Source: Ziziphus jujuba (Eukaryota; Streptophyta; Magnoliopsida; Rosales; Rhamnaceae). From it: 64,000 nt of DNA. The translations under genes were made by a program, and so were the position numbers. The stretch spans positions 26,516,001 through 26,580,000 of the forward strand of contig NC_083384.1 in assembly GCF_031755915.1 (NCBI RefSeq). The letters are read 5' to 3'. Below are positions 37,816 to 51,427 of this stretch, one piece after another. The notes below the pieces were generated by a model, which made no database searches, was not told the origin of the DNA, and worked only from the letters and a program-made list of their open reading frames with translations. How positions within the stretch are numbered: position 1 is the stretch's first letter; the number at the start of each line of letters is the position of its first letter.

Positions 37816-39102
37816 ATATTTAATATATTTTTGTGCTCGGACAATGTAAAAATGTAAAAATATAATTTTGTATATGATAAACCAATTGAATTACCAATGA
37901 AAAACAACTCACTTAATGGGGCTACTGTTATTTCTCCAAATTTCACACGCTTTGTCTCTATTCCCTTTCCTTCTATTTTAGGCAATCTTATTTTTGTTCT
38001 TGCTCTATTGTTTTTCCTTCAAAAAAAATATTCCAAAGAAACCTCATAAATCCTTTCGAATTTTCATTCCCTGTAAAGTTGAAGGGGAATGAAAACTATG
38101 CTCACTGAGCTTTTTCATTCTTACTGTATGTTAGAAAAGAAGGCTTTACACATGATCTTTTTAAAGGTACTATGGAGTTCAATGATGATACCTATTATTT
38201 GAATCAATTTCTTCTCTCTCAAATGGGAGATACAATTGAAGATAGTGTCTTCTTACCTCGGATTAGATTGATTTCTTCTTTGTGGAAATATTTGAAAAGG
38301 GTTTATTATAACCATTGCAGTATACGTAATTGTTTTATATAAGATTTTTTTTATATACTTTTTTTACTCTCGTCTTGTATGGGAAAAATTTTTATTGTTG
38401 GGTTTGATTTCCTTATTTTTAATTTTTTTTCCATTTTTGTATGAACTGCTTAATTTTATTTTATTTTATTTTTGATGAAAAACAGTAGGACTTCTTGGCC
38501 TTGGATGGGCTGTTCTTACTATCTCCACGGGATAGAGTAGCATATTTTATCATAATATATAAGACTATACTGGATATGGAAAATCCTAATGAGGTCTTGA
38601 AGGTATTCTTGGAAGCATATTTATGCAAACCAAATTTTAGAATGATGGTATTGATGTATTCTAACTACTCATTTATTTATTTGCATATTATTGTATCTAT
38701 TTCAAATTATCTCTGTCTATCCTTAATTAGATATTTAGTACACTTAGATTTATTTGTTGTGCTTGGAAAATGGATGACACTAAAGCAAAGCTACAACATT
38801 ATGATATGGTTAGGATATACTGGGAGGATTTATACTCTCCCAAAGTCAATATAAAAATATATTTCATTCTAGCATTTTACATTATTTTGTTTCTTTTATA
38901 ATATATATATTTTTATATATATAAACCTTTTAAAAAATTGACTAAGAAACTTACCTTTGCAAAATGAGTATCTTTAGCACCTTTTCTTTAGTTGAAGATT
39001 TGTTTTCAACAATACTATTTGTAAGTATCTTTTCCTATTCTTTCTACTTTCAATTGCTTTGCACTCTTATCCTTTCTTTATATATTATATGCTAGGAGTT
39101 TT
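37816..39102 (+). repeat. array unit 5
   Basis: Full-length unit; the gag start codon is changed to ATT. The second stretch is open for 119 codons (38495-38854). Its (AT)n tract is interrupted by T runs. Confidence 0.85.
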
Positions 39103-40410
39103 TGATATATTTTTTGCTGAAACAATATAAAAATGTAAAAGCATAACTTTGTATACAAACCAATTAAACTACCAAGACAAAAAAACTCACCCAATATGGG
39201 CTACTATTATTTCTCTGAATTTCATATTCTATGTCTTTATTATCTTTATTTCCATTTTCAGGCACTCTTAGTTTCATTCTTTACTCCTCTATTTCCTTTA
39301 AAAATTATCCCAAAGAAACTCTAGAAATCCTTTTGACTTTCTGTACCATTCAAAGTTGAAGGGGAAAGAAAATTATGCTCAATAGGCTTTTTTGTTTTTA
39401 TTGTATGTTAGGAAGGAGGATTTAATTTACTATCTTTTTGGAGGTATTATGTAGTTCAATGATGACATCCCATTTTTTGAATCAATTTCTTCATCTCAAA
39501 TGAGATATGCAATTAAAGATTGTGTTTTCTTGCTCAGGATTAGACTGGCTTTATATTTATGGAAAATTTTTGAAAGGGTTTATTATAATCATTGCAGTAT
39601 ATGTGATTGTTTTATATAAGATTTTATTTTTATTTTTTTTTTCACTTTTTTCTTGTATAGGTAAAACTTTTATCGTTAGGTTTAATTCATTATTTTTTAT
39701 TTTTTTCCATTTTGTATGACTTTATCAATTTTATTTTATTTTATTTTGGGTGCAAAACTCTAAATGACTTGTTGGCCTTGGATAGGTTGTTCTTACTCTC
39801 TCCAAGGAATATAGTAACATATCTTATCATAATGGAAAAAACTCTACCGGAGATGGAAAATCCTAATGAGGCATCGAAGATATTCTTAGAAGCGTATCAG
39901 TTATGCAAACCCAATTTTAAAATGATGGTGTTGATGTATCCTAACTACTCATTTACTTAATTGAATGTTATTTTGTTTATTCCAACTGATCTTTGTTTAT
40001 CCTTAATTAGATATTTAGTACACTTAAATTCATTTGTTGTGGTTGGAAAACGGGTGACATAAAACAGCGCTACAACATTGTAATAGAATTAGGATATACT
40101 GTGAGAATTTATACCCTCCCAAATTCAACAAAAAATATTTTCAATTCTAACACTTCAAAATTGTTTTGTGTCTTTTTCAATATTTGTTGTTATTTATATA
40201 AATATATATATATATATATATTAAAATAATTCACTAAGAAACTTACCTTTACAGAATGAGTATCTTTGGCACCTTTTCCTTAGTTGAAGACTTGTTTTCA
40301 ACAATACTACTTGTAAGTAGCTTGTACTTTTCTTTCTACTTCCCATTGCTTTGCACCCCTAGTTTTTCTTTGTTTATTATAGGCTAGAAGTTTTGTCATG
40401 GACTAATAAA
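39103..40410 (+). repeat. array unit 6
   Basis: Near full length; about 25 bp are missing before the landmark. The gag fragment has no start codon and is frameshifted. The cassette with TTTACAG/GTAAGTAG borders is at about 40255-40312. Confidence 0.85.
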
Positions 40411-41585
40411 ATATTTAATATAACTTTTTCTGGGACAATATAAAAATGTAAAAACATAATTTCTTATATGACAAACTAGTTGAATTACAAATGAAAAACA
40501 ACTCACCAAATACAGCTTCAATTATTTCTCTGAAGTTCATACCCTTCCTCTCTGCTCCCTTTCCTTCTATTTTTAGGCAATCTTATTTTTATTCTTTCTC
40601 TAATATATTTCCTTTAAAAGAATGTCCTAAGAAAACCCTAGAAATCATTTTAAATATCCTTTCCCTTCAAATTTAAAGGAGAATTAAAACCATGCTCAAT
40701 GGGCCTTTTCATTCCTATTGTATGTTAGGAAGAAAGGTTTTACACACTATCTTTTTGGAGATATTATGGAGTTCTACGATGACACTCATTATTTGAATCA
40801 ATTTCTTCTGTCTCAAATGAGAGATGCAATTGAGATAGTGTCTTCTTGCCTTGGATTATACTGGCTACTTATTTATGAAAATATTTTAAAAGGGTTTATT
40901 ACAACCATTGCAGTATACACAAATGTTTTATATAAGATTTTATTTTTAATTTTATTTAACTCTCTTCTTGTATGGGTAAAACCTTTATTGTTGGGTTTGA
41001 TTTCCTTATTTTTAATTTTTTTTTAATTTTGTATGAATTTATCAATTTCATTTAATTTCATTTTTGGTGAAAAACTTTAGAGGACTTGTTGGCCTCTTAC
41101 TATCTCCATAGAATCAAGTAGCACATCTTCTCATAATGAAAAATACTCTACAGGATATGAGAAAAACCTAATGAGACCTTGAAGATATTTTTGGAAGCAT
41201 ATCGGTCATGCAATCCATATTTTTAAATGATGGTGTTGATGTATTCTAACTACTCATTTATTTACTTACATGTTTTTTTATTTACAACATTACAACATTA
41301 TGATAGGGTTACGATATAGTGTGAGGATTTATGCTCTCCCAAAATTCAACGAAAAAATATTTCTGATTCTTAGGATTTTATATTGTTTTGTATCTTTTGT
41401 AATATCTCTTTATATAGAAACTTGCATTTGTAAAATGTGTATCTTCAGCATGGTTTCCTTAGTGGAAGACATGTTTTCAATAATATTATTTCCAAGTAGC
41501 TTTTCCTTTTTTTTTCTACTTCCCATTGTTTTGCACTTATTCTTTCTTAGTTTATTGTATGTTAGGAGTTTTTCATGGACTTATA
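40411..41585 (+). repeat. array unit 7 (short)
   Basis: The gag ATG is at about 40622 and the frame 40718-41026 covers the gag fragment. About 130 bp are deleted from the second stretch (near 41280), and the (AT)n tract is lost. Confidence 0.85.
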
Positions 41586-42460
41586 AAATATTTAATATAT
41601 TTTTTTTTTGCTAGGACAATATAAAAACGTAAAATTTTAACTTTGTATATGAAAAACCAATTGGACTACTAATAAAAACAACTTATCCAATATGACTTCT
41701 GTTATTACTCCAAAGTTCATACTCTTCCTCTTTCTTCCCTTTCCTTCCATTTTTACGCAATCTTATTTTCATTCTTGCTCCATTGTATTTTCTTCAAAAA
41801 AAATGTCCCAAGGAAACCCCGGAAATCCTTTCGCATTTCCTTTCCCTTCAAAGTTGAAAGGAAATAAAAACTATGCTTAATGGGCCTTTCTGTTCTTATT
41901 GTATGTTAAGAAGAAATGTTTTACACACTATCTTTTTAAAGGTACTATGTAGTTCAACGATAACACCTATTATTTGAATCAATTTTCTCTCTCTCAAATG
42001 AGAGATACATTTGAAAATAATGTCTTCTTGCCTTGGATTAGATTGGCTTTTTCTTTATGGAAATATTTGAAAAGTTATTATTACAACCATAGCATACGTA
42101 ATTGTTTTATATAAGATTTTATTTTTGAGTTTTATTGACTTACTTCTTGTATGGGTAATGCCTTTATTATTGGGTTTGATTTTCTTTAATTCTTTTATTT
42201 ATTATGAATTTAAAATTTTTATCTTATTTTGTTCTTGGTAAAAAACTGTAGAGGTATTGGCCTTGGATAGGCTATTCTTAGTGTCTGCATGGAATAGAGT
42301 AGCACACTTTATCATAATGGAAAATACTCTACTAGATATGCAAAAACCTAATGAGGCCTTGAGGATATTCTTAGAAGCATATCATTTATGCAAATCGAAT
42401 TTTAAAATGATGGTATTGATGTATCCTAACTACTCATTTATTTACTTGCATGCTATTTTA

Positions 42461-43401
42461 AAGTAATACTAGGGATACCAATAATTTGTACCAAAAGCTA
42501 TACCAAGATGAGATGGAATTTAAGTTGGCAACTAACTCAAATTCCTATATCATTGCCATGTCATCACTAATTTATTAACAAATTTAATCAATGTTAATAT
42601 TTTATTAGATTATTTTGAATAAATTTTATGGCATTATATGTTCTCTTCTTCCCATCTCACAAGCAACCATTTTTGCATTCTCCACTGGTAAACTTCATCT
42701 CTATCGATAGCTTTGATGCTTCATCCATCACCTAACTGTAGGAAGAAAAAGGGGGGGGGGGGGGGGGGGAACCTCCATCTTTCATTCTATTTTTTTCCCT
42801 CAAATTTGAACAAAAAGTGATGAGTATGTTGGATTCCAAGCCAAATCAACAGCAACAATAAACTTCTCCAAGAGTGTGGCAACGGTATTGAACCCAATAT
42901 TTTCGGTAATGATTTTCTTTATTTTTATTTTTTCAAACATGAGAAAACACTATTAATATGTGCTGACCCAAGTTTTATTAAGATTGGTTAGCACTTACAA
43001 TACTAATGAAGAGAGTGGTGGATTAAGGTATTGCCTTTTATTTTTTCCTCGATAGGATTGTGGTTACCAATTTAGAGGGCATCTATACTAGGAATATCTT
43101 TAAACTAATAGAAACTTTTAAATGTTATAAGCAAAAGCATGGTAACACCATCAACCCGATATTGTATCTGTAAATATGGTGCGGGAAGCCAAGATTGAGG
43201 GTGGCCGCTTGTGAGAATAGGGTAAAGAGAAACCTTAGAATTTGTTCAAAATAATCTAAAAAAATAATAATAATAATTAATTGTTTTAATAAACCAATGG
43301 TGACTTAGCAATAATGTGAATTTAAGTTGGATGTCACATCAAGTTTTACCTTATCTTAGTACAACTTTTGGTACAAATTATTAGTATCCCTAGTATTACT
43401 C
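42461..43401. mobile_element. Mutator-like MITE copy 1
   Basis: Begins AAGTAATACTAGGG and ends CCCTAGTATTACTC. The flanking target copies have drifted (GCTATTTTA at 42452-42460, ATTATTTTA at 43402-43410). A run of 19 G lies at 42751-42769. It has no coding capacity. Confidence 0.85.
42751..42769 (+). repeat. G19 homopolymer in MITE copy 1
   Basis: Nineteen consecutive G residues. The other MITE copies have an A-rich purine run at this position, so the G tract is specific to this copy. Confidence 0.85.
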
Positions 43402-43852
43402 ATTATTTTATTTATTTCAATTGATCTTTATTTATCCTTGATTAGATGTTTAGTCCACTTAAATTTAATTTTGTCATTTTTGGAGTATGGGTGACACTAA
43501 AGTTGCACTCCAACATTGATAGGGTTAGGGTATAGTGTGAGGATTTGTGTTTTCCCTAATTCAACGAAAAAATATTTCCCACTCGAGCATTTTAAATTGT
43601 TGTGTATTTTGTAATATTGCTTTTATATATATATATATATATATATAGATGTTTATATACTTCCAAAAAATTGACAAAGATACTTACAATTGCAAAATAA
43701 GCATCTTTAGAACCTTTTCCTTTGTTGACGACTTGTTTTCAACAATACTATTTGTAAGTGGCTTTTCATCTTCTTTCGACTTGCTATTGCTTTGTAACCA
43801 TATGTTTTCTTTATTTATTACATGCTAGCATTTTTGTCATTGACTTATAAAA

Positions 43853-45613
43853 TATTTGATATATTTTTTTCATAGGACAATGTAAAAACATAACTTTGTA
43901 TATGACAAACCAATTGAATTACCAATGAAAAAAAAAAAAACTCACCCAACACAGCTATTGTCATTTCTCCAAAGTTCACATTTGTCCTCTCTATTCCCAT
44001 TCTTTTCATTTTTAGGAAATCTTATTTTCATTCTTGGTCTATTGTATTGCCTAAAAAAAAAAAAAGTCCCGAAGAAATCTTAAAAATCCTTTTGAATTTC
44101 CCTTCCCATCAAAGTTGAAGGGGAATGAAAACTATGCTTAATGGGCCTTTTCATTCTTATTTTATGTTACGAAGGAAGGTTTTATACACAAGCTTTTTGG
44201 CGGTACTATGGAGTTCAACGATGATATCCATTATTTGAATCAATTTCTTCTCTCTCAAATGAGAGATGCAATTGAAGATAGTATCTTCTTGCCTTGGATT
44301 AGACTGGTTTCTTCTTTGTGAAAATATTTTAAAATTGTTTATTACAACCATTGTATTATATGTAGTTGCTTTATGTAAGATTTTATTTTTAAATATTTTT
44401 TTACTCTCTTCATGTATGGGAAAAACCTTTATTGTTGGGATTGATTTCCTTATTTTTTAATTTTTTTCCTTTCTATGAATTTATCAAATTTATTTTATTT
44501 TGTTTTTGGTGAAAAACTGTAGAGGATTGTTTTTCTTTTTGTATGAATTTATCAAATTTATTTTCATTCTTACTATCTCGACGAAATAGAGTAGCATATC
44601 TTATTATAATAGAAAACTCTCTATTGGTTATGGAAAAACCTAATGAGGCCTTGAAGATATTCTTGGAAGCATATCATTAATGCAACTCAAATTTTAAAAT
44701 GATGATATTGATCTGTCATAACTACTCATTTATTTACTTGCATGTTATTTTAAAGTAATGCTAGGGATACCAATAATTTGTACAAAAACCCATATGAAGA
44801 TGAGATAAAATTTGAGTTGGCATCCAACTCAAATTCCCATATCATTTCCATGTCATCACTAATTTATTAACAAATTTAATCAACATTAATATTTTATTAG
44901 GCTATGTTGAATAAATTTTACAGCATTATACATTCTCTTTTTCTCATCTCACAAGGAACCATTGTTGCATCCTCCATCGGTAAACTTCATCTCTATTAAT
45001 AGCTAGACATTCCATCCATCACATAATTGAAGGGAGAAAGGGAAAAAAAAAAGAAAAAAAGAAAAAAAGAAACTATCTTTCCTTCTATTTTTTTATTTTT
45101 CCAAATTTGAACAAAAAGCAATTAGTATGTTGGATTTAAAGCCAAATCAACAACAATGATAAACTTCTCCAAAAGTGCAGCAACAGTATTAAACCCAATA
45201 TTTTTTATAATTATTTTATTATTTTATTTTTTTACACATGAGAAAACACTATCAATGTGTGTATGATACAAGTTCTTTTGGGATTGATTAGTATTTGCAA
45301 CTCTGAGGAAGAGTTTGTGGATTGAGATACTGCCTCTTTTTTTTTTTTTTTTTTTTCAATTGGATTGTTATTACCAATTTAGGTGGCATCTATACTATAT
45401 AAACGTATAAAAAAAACATTGTTAGTTTAGGATTTTACTATATAGATTCTCAACATTAGGAATATATTTAGCCTAATAGAAACTTTTAGTTGTTATAAGC
45501 GAAAGTATGGAAACCCCATCGACCCGATACTATCTCTGTAGATATGGTGTAGGAAGCCAAGATTGAAGGTGGCTACTCGTGATAATGGGGTAAAGAGAAA
45601 CACTAAAATTTGT
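43853..45613 (+). repeat. array unit 9 with truncated MITE copy 2
   Basis: The gag start codon is lost. The unit is interrupted at 44753 by a MITE whose right terminus is missing. The MITE interior joins the next gag start at an A-rich junction near 45614-45625, so the distal part of this unit and the proximal part of the next are deleted. Confidence 0.8.
44753..45613. mobile_element. Mutator-like MITE copy 2, right end missing
   Basis: The left flank GTTATTTTA is followed by AAGTAATGCTAGGG. The right inverted repeat is absent; sequence stops at TTGTTCAAAA and continues into array DNA. Confidence 0.8.
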
Positions 45614-47705
45614 TCAAAAAAAATATCTCAAAGAAATCCCAATAATCCTTTTGAATTTACATTCCCATAAAAGTTGAACGGGAATGAAAAGTATGCTCAG
45701 CGGGCCTTTTCATTCTTATTTTATGTTATAAAGGAAGGTTTTACACACTAACTTTTTGGAGATACTATGAAGTTCAATGATGATATATATTATTTGAATC
45801 AATTTCTTCTCTCTCAAATGAAAGATCCCACTACAGATAGTATCTTCTTGATTTGGATTAGATTGGTTTCTTCTTTATGGAAATATTTTAAAATTATTTA
45901 TTTCAACCATTACATCATACGTAATTGTTTTATGTAAGATTTTATTTTTCTATAATTTTTAACTCTCCTTTTGTATGGGAAAAACCTTTATTGTCGGGTT
46001 GGATTTCCTTATTTTTAAATTTTTTTTTCATTTGGTATGAATTTATCAATTTTATTTTATTTTGTTTTTGGTGAAAAAATATAAAGGGCTTGTTGGCTTT
46101 TGATGGGCTATTCTTACTATCTTGACGAAATAGAATAGCATATATTATTACAATAGAAAACTCGATGTTGGATAATTGAAGATATTCTTAGAAGCATATC
46201 ATTTATGCAAACTTAATTTTAGAATGATGGTATTGATGTGTCCTAACTACTCATTTATATACTTATATGTTATTTTAAAGTAATGCTAGGGATGCCAATA
46301 ATTTGTACCAAAACCTATACCAAGATGATATGGAATTTGAGTTGGCATTCAACTCAAGTTCCCATACCATTGCCATGTCATCACTAATTTATTAACAAAT
46401 TTAATCAATGTTAATATTTTATTAGATTATTTTGAATAAATTTTACGACATTATACGTTCTCTTTTTCCCATCTCACAACCAATCATTATTGCATTCTCC
46501 ACCCGTAAACTTCATCTCTATTGACAGCTTGATGCTCCATCCATCACATAATTGTAGGGAGAAAGGGGGAAAAAAAGAAAACCACCATCTTCCCTTCTAT
46601 TTTTTTTCCAAATTTGATCAAAAAGTGATTAGTATGTTGGATTTAAAGCCAAATTAACAGCAACGATAAATTTCTCCAAGAGTGCAGCAACGATATTGAA
46701 CCCAATATTTTCAATAATTATTTTCTTTTTAAAATTTTTTTAAACATGAGAAAACAATATTAAGATGTGTATGACACAAGTTCGATTGGGTTTGGTTAGC
46801 ACTTACAACTCTGATGAAGAGGTGGTGGATTGAGCTATTGCCTTTTATTTATTTATTTATTTTTTGAATGGATTATTGTTACCCACTTAGGTGACATCTA
46901 TACTACATGAACGCATAAAAAAAACATTGTTACTTTAGGATTTTACTGTATGGATTCTCAATACTAGGCATATCTTTAAGCTAATAGAAACTTTTAAATA
47001 TTATAAGCAAAAGCATGGAAACCCTATCGATCAAATACTATCTCTGTAAATATGGTGCAAAAGGCCAAGATTGAGGATGGCTGCTTATGAGAATGGGGTG
47101 AAGAAAAACCCTCAAATTTATTCAAAATTATCTAATAAAATATTAAAAATAATTAATTATGTTAATAAACCAATGGTGACATGGTAATAATGTGTATTTG
47201 AGTTGGATGCCACATTAGGCTTTGCATAATCTTAGTACAACTTTTGGTACAAATTATTAGTTTTCCTAGCATTACTTGTTATTTTATTTATTTCAATTGA
47301 TCTCTATTTATCCTTGATTAGATATTTACAACACTTAAATTCATTTATCGTTTTGGGAAAATGGGTGACATTAAAGCTGCGCTCAAACATTGTGATAGGG
47401 TTAGGATATAGTGTGAGGAATGATGTTCTCCCAAATTCATTGAAAAAATATTTCTGACTCTAGCACTTTAAATTGTTTTGTGTCTTTTATAATATTGCTA
47501 TTATATATATATGTATTTCAAAAAAGTTGACAAAGAAATTTATAATTGCAAAATGAGCATCTTTGGCACATTTTCCTTTGTCGAAAAGTTGTTTTCAACA
47601 AAACTATTTGTAAGTAGTTTTTCATCATCTTTCGACTTGGTATTGCTTTGTATCCTTAGGCTTTCTTTGTTTCTTACATGCTAGCAGTTTTGTCATTGAC
47701 TCATA
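45614..47705 (+). repeat. array unit 10 with complete MITE copy 3
   Basis: Starts at the gag fragment because of the upstream deletion. It carries the best-preserved MITE (46278-47277). Confidence 0.8.
46278..47277. mobile_element. Mutator-like MITE copy 3, complete
   Basis: A 1000-bp element with inverted termini of about 165 bp (46278-46444 against 47112-47277). The outer 14 bases are exact complements: AAGTAATGCTAGGG at the left, and the right end reads CCTAGCATTACTT in the + direction. A perfect 9-bp target duplication, GTTATTTTA, flanks it (46269-46277 and 47278-47286). Long inverted ends plus a 9-bp duplication are the signature of Mutator-superfamily elements. It has no transposase, so it is non-autonomous. 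Confidence 0.9.
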
Positions 47706-50089
47706 AAATATTTGATATATTTTTTTGATGGGACAATATAAAACATAACTTTGTATATGACAAACCAATTGAATTATCAATAAAAAATAAAATAAAAAAA
47801 AACTCACTCAACACAACTACTGTTATTTCTTCAAAGTTCACACTTTTTTGGTCTATTCCTTGTCTTTCTATTTTTAGGCAATCATATTTTCATTTTTGCT
47901 CTACTGTATTTCCTTAAAAAAAAATATGTCTCGAAGAAATCCCAAAAATTCTTCTGAATTTCCTTTCCCGTCAAAATTGAAAGGGAATGAAAACTATGAT
48001 CAATTGTCCTTTTCATTCTTCTTTTATGTTAAATGGAAGGTTTTACACACTAAACTTTTTGGAGGTACTATGGAGTTCAACGATGATATCCATCATTTGA
48101 ATCAATTTCTTCTCTCTAAAATGAGAGATGTAATTGAACATAATATCTTCTTGCCTTGGGTTAGACTGGTTTCTTTTTAGTAGAAATATTTTTAAATTGT
48201 TTGTTACAACGATTGCATCATACATAATTGCTTTATGTAACATTTTATTTTCTATATTACTCTCTCGTTGTATGGAAAAAACCTTTATTGTTGGGTTGGA
48301 TTTTCTTATTTTTAATTTTTTTTCATTTTGTATGAATTTATCAATTTTATTTTATTTTGTTTTTGGTGAAAATTTGTAGGAGACTTGTTTGCTTTCGATG
48401 GGCTGTCCTTACTATTTCAATGAAATCGAATAGCATATTTTATCACAATAGAAAACTCTCTGTTGGATAATGGAAAAACCTAAAGAGGCCTTAAAGATAT
48501 TATTAGAAGCATGTCATTTATGCAAACTAAATTTTAAAATGATGGTATTGATGTGTCCTAACTACTCATTTTTTTACTTGCATGTTATTTTAAAGTAATG
48601 TTGAGATACCAATAATTTGTACCAAAACCTATACCAAGATGATATGGAGTTTGAGTTGGCATCCAACTCAAATTCCTATATTTTTGCCATATCATCACTA
48701 ATTTATTAACAAATTTAATCAATATTAATATGTTATTCAATTGTTTTGAATAAATTTTATGACATTATACATTCTCTTTTTCCAATCCCACAAGCAATGT
48801 TTGTTGCATCCTCCACCTATAAGCTTCATCTCTATCGATAGCTTGATGTTCCATCCATCACATAATTGTTGGGAGAAAAGGGAAAAAAGGAAAAAGAGAA
48901 AAAAAAAAAAAAAAGGAAAAAAAGAAAGCCTCCATCTTTCATTCTATTTTTTTTTTTTCAAATTTGAACAAAAAGCGATGACTATGTTGGATTTAAAGCC
49001 AAATCAACAGCAACGATAAACTTATCCAATAGTGTAGCAACGGTATTAAACCTAATATTTTTAGTAATTATTTTCTTTTTTTCTTTTTTTAAACATGAGG
49101 AAATAATATTAATATGTGTATGACACAAGTTCGATTGGATTTTGTTAGCACTTACAACTCTAATGAAGAGGTGGTGGATTGAGCTATGGCCTTTTTTTTT
49201 TTTTTTCTGATTGGATTGTTGTTACCAATTTAGGTGGTATCTATACTACATTAACGCATAAAAAAAACATCATCAGTTTAGGATTTTACTATATGGATTC
49301 TCAACACTAGGAATATTTTTAAGCTAATAGAAACTTTTAAGTGTTATAAGCATAGGCATGGAAATCCCATTGATCAGATACTGTCTCTGTAGGTATGGTA
49401 CAAGAAGCTAACATTGAGGGTGGCTGCTCATGAGAAAGGGATAAAGAGAAACACTAAAATTTGTTAAAAATAATCTAATAAAATATTAATAATAATCTAA
49501 TAAAATATTAATAATAATTAATTATGTTAATAAACCAATGGTGACATGGCAATAATGGAAATTCGAGTTGGATGCCACATCGGATTTTACGTCATCTTAG
49601 TACAACTTTTGGTACAAATTAGGTTTCCTAGCATTACTCCTTAATTTATTTATTTCAATTGATCTCAATTTATCCTTGATTAGATATTTACAAAACTTAA
49701 ATTCATTTATCATTTTGGGAGAATGGATGATACTAAAATTGCACTTAAACCTTGTGATAGGGTTAGGATATAGTGTGATGATTGGTGTTATCCCAAATTC
49801 AACGAAAAAAATTTCCAACTCTAGTACTTTAAATTGTTTTGTGTCTTCTGTAATATTGCTATTATATATATATATATATATAAATATATGTATATATATT
49901 TCAAAAAAATTGACAAAGAAACTTACATTTGCAAAATGAGCATCTTTGGCACCTTTTCCTTTGTTGAAGACTTATTTTCAACAATATTATTTGTAAGTAG
50001 CTTTTCATCTTCTTTTGACTTGCCATTGCTTTGTACTCGTATGTTTTTTTTGTTTCTTACATGCTATCAATTTTGTCATTAACTCATAA
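47706..50089 (+). repeat. array unit 11 with MITE copy 4
   Basis: The gag fragment is open with its ATG at about 47926 (frame 47896-48180). The MITE occupies 48593-49639. The (AT)n tract is near 49863-49880. Confidence 0.85.
48593..49639. mobile_element. Mutator-like MITE copy 4
   Basis: Complete element at the same site. The left flank GTTATTTTA is intact; the right end reads CCTAGCATTACTC and the flank has drifted to TTAATTTA. A duplication of TAATCTAATAAAATATTAA near 49480-49510 makes it slightly longer. Confidence 0.85.
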
Positions 50090-51427
50090 AATATTTGATA
50101 TATTTTTTTGATGGGACAATATAAAAACATAACTTTGTATATGACAAACCAATTGAATTATCAATGAAAAAAACTCACCCAATATAGCTATTGTTATTTC
50201 TCCAAAGTTCACACTTTTCCTCTCTATTCCCTTTCTTTCTATTTCTAGGCAATCTTATTTTTATTTTTACTATATTGTATTTCTTTCAAAAAAATGTCTC
50301 GAAGAAATCCAAGAAATCCTTCTGAATTTCCTTTCCCATCACAATTGAAGGGGAATGAAAACTATGTTCAGTGGGTCATTTCATTCTTATTTTATGTCAC
50401 GAAGGAAAGTTTTATACAGTAACTTTTTGGAGATACTATGAAGTTCAGTGATGATATCTATCATTTGAATTAATTTCTTCTCTCTCAAATGAGAGATGCA
50501 ATTAAAGATAGTATTTTCTTGCCTTGAATTAGATCAGTTTCTTCTTTGTCGAAATATTTTAAAATTGTTTATTACAACCATTGCATCATACGTAGTTGTT
50601 TTATGTAAGATTTTATTTTTATAAATTTTTTTACTCTCTTATTGTATGGGAAAAACCTTTATAGTTGGGTTGGATTTCCTTATTTTTAATTTTTTTTCAT
50701 TTTGTATGAATTTATCAATTTTATTTTATTTTGTTTTTTGTGAAAAACTGTAGGGGACTTGCTCGTTTTCGATGGGCTATTCTTACTTTCTTGACAAAAT
50801 AGAGTAGCATATCTTATCATAATAGAAAACTCCTTGTTGGATAATGGAAAAGCTTAATGAGGCATTGAAGATATTCTTGGAAGCATATCATTTGTGCAAA
50901 CCAAATTTTAAAATAATGGTATTGATGTGTCCTAACTACTTATGTATTTAATTGCATGTTATTTTAAAGTAATACTAGGAATACTAATAATTTGTACCAA
51001 AACCAAGACCAAAATGATATGGAATTTAAGTTGGCATCCAACTCAAATTCCCATACCATTACCATGTCAGCACTAATTTAGTAACAAATTTAATCAATAT
51101 TAGTATTTTATGCGATTATTTTGAATAAATTTTATGACATTATACATTCTTTTTTTACCATCTCACAAGCAACCATTGTTGCATCCTCCACTTGTAAACT
51201 TCCTCTCTATCGATAGATTAATGCTCCATCCATCACATAATTGTTAGGAGAAAGGGAAAAACAAAAAAGAAAAAAGAGAAAAAAAAAAGAAAAAAGAAAA
51301 AAAGAGAAAACTCCATCTTTCATTCTATTTTTTTTTTCTTTCGAAATTTGAACAAAAAGCATGAGTATTTAAGCAACTTGTCCAAGAGTGTGGCAACAAT
51401 ATGGAACCCAATATTTTTAGTAATATT
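50090..51427 (+). repeat. array unit 12 with truncated MITE copy 5
   Basis: The gag ATG is at about 50294. The MITE enters at 50967 and breaks off near 51427, where it joins the GACAATTTTATTTTCATTC part of the next unit. Confidence 0.8.
50967..51427. mobile_element. Mutator-like MITE copy 5, right half missing
   Basis: Left end AAGTAATACTAGGA after GTTATTTTA. It runs into the internal AAGAAAA-rich stretch and stops near 51427. Confidence 0.8.

Larger units (their letters stand above)
41586..43852 (+). repeat. array unit 8 with MITE copy 1
   Basis: The gag ATG is at about 41803. The second stretch is open from 42257 until the MITE interrupts it at 42461. The unit resumes at about 43402. Confidence 0.85.
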
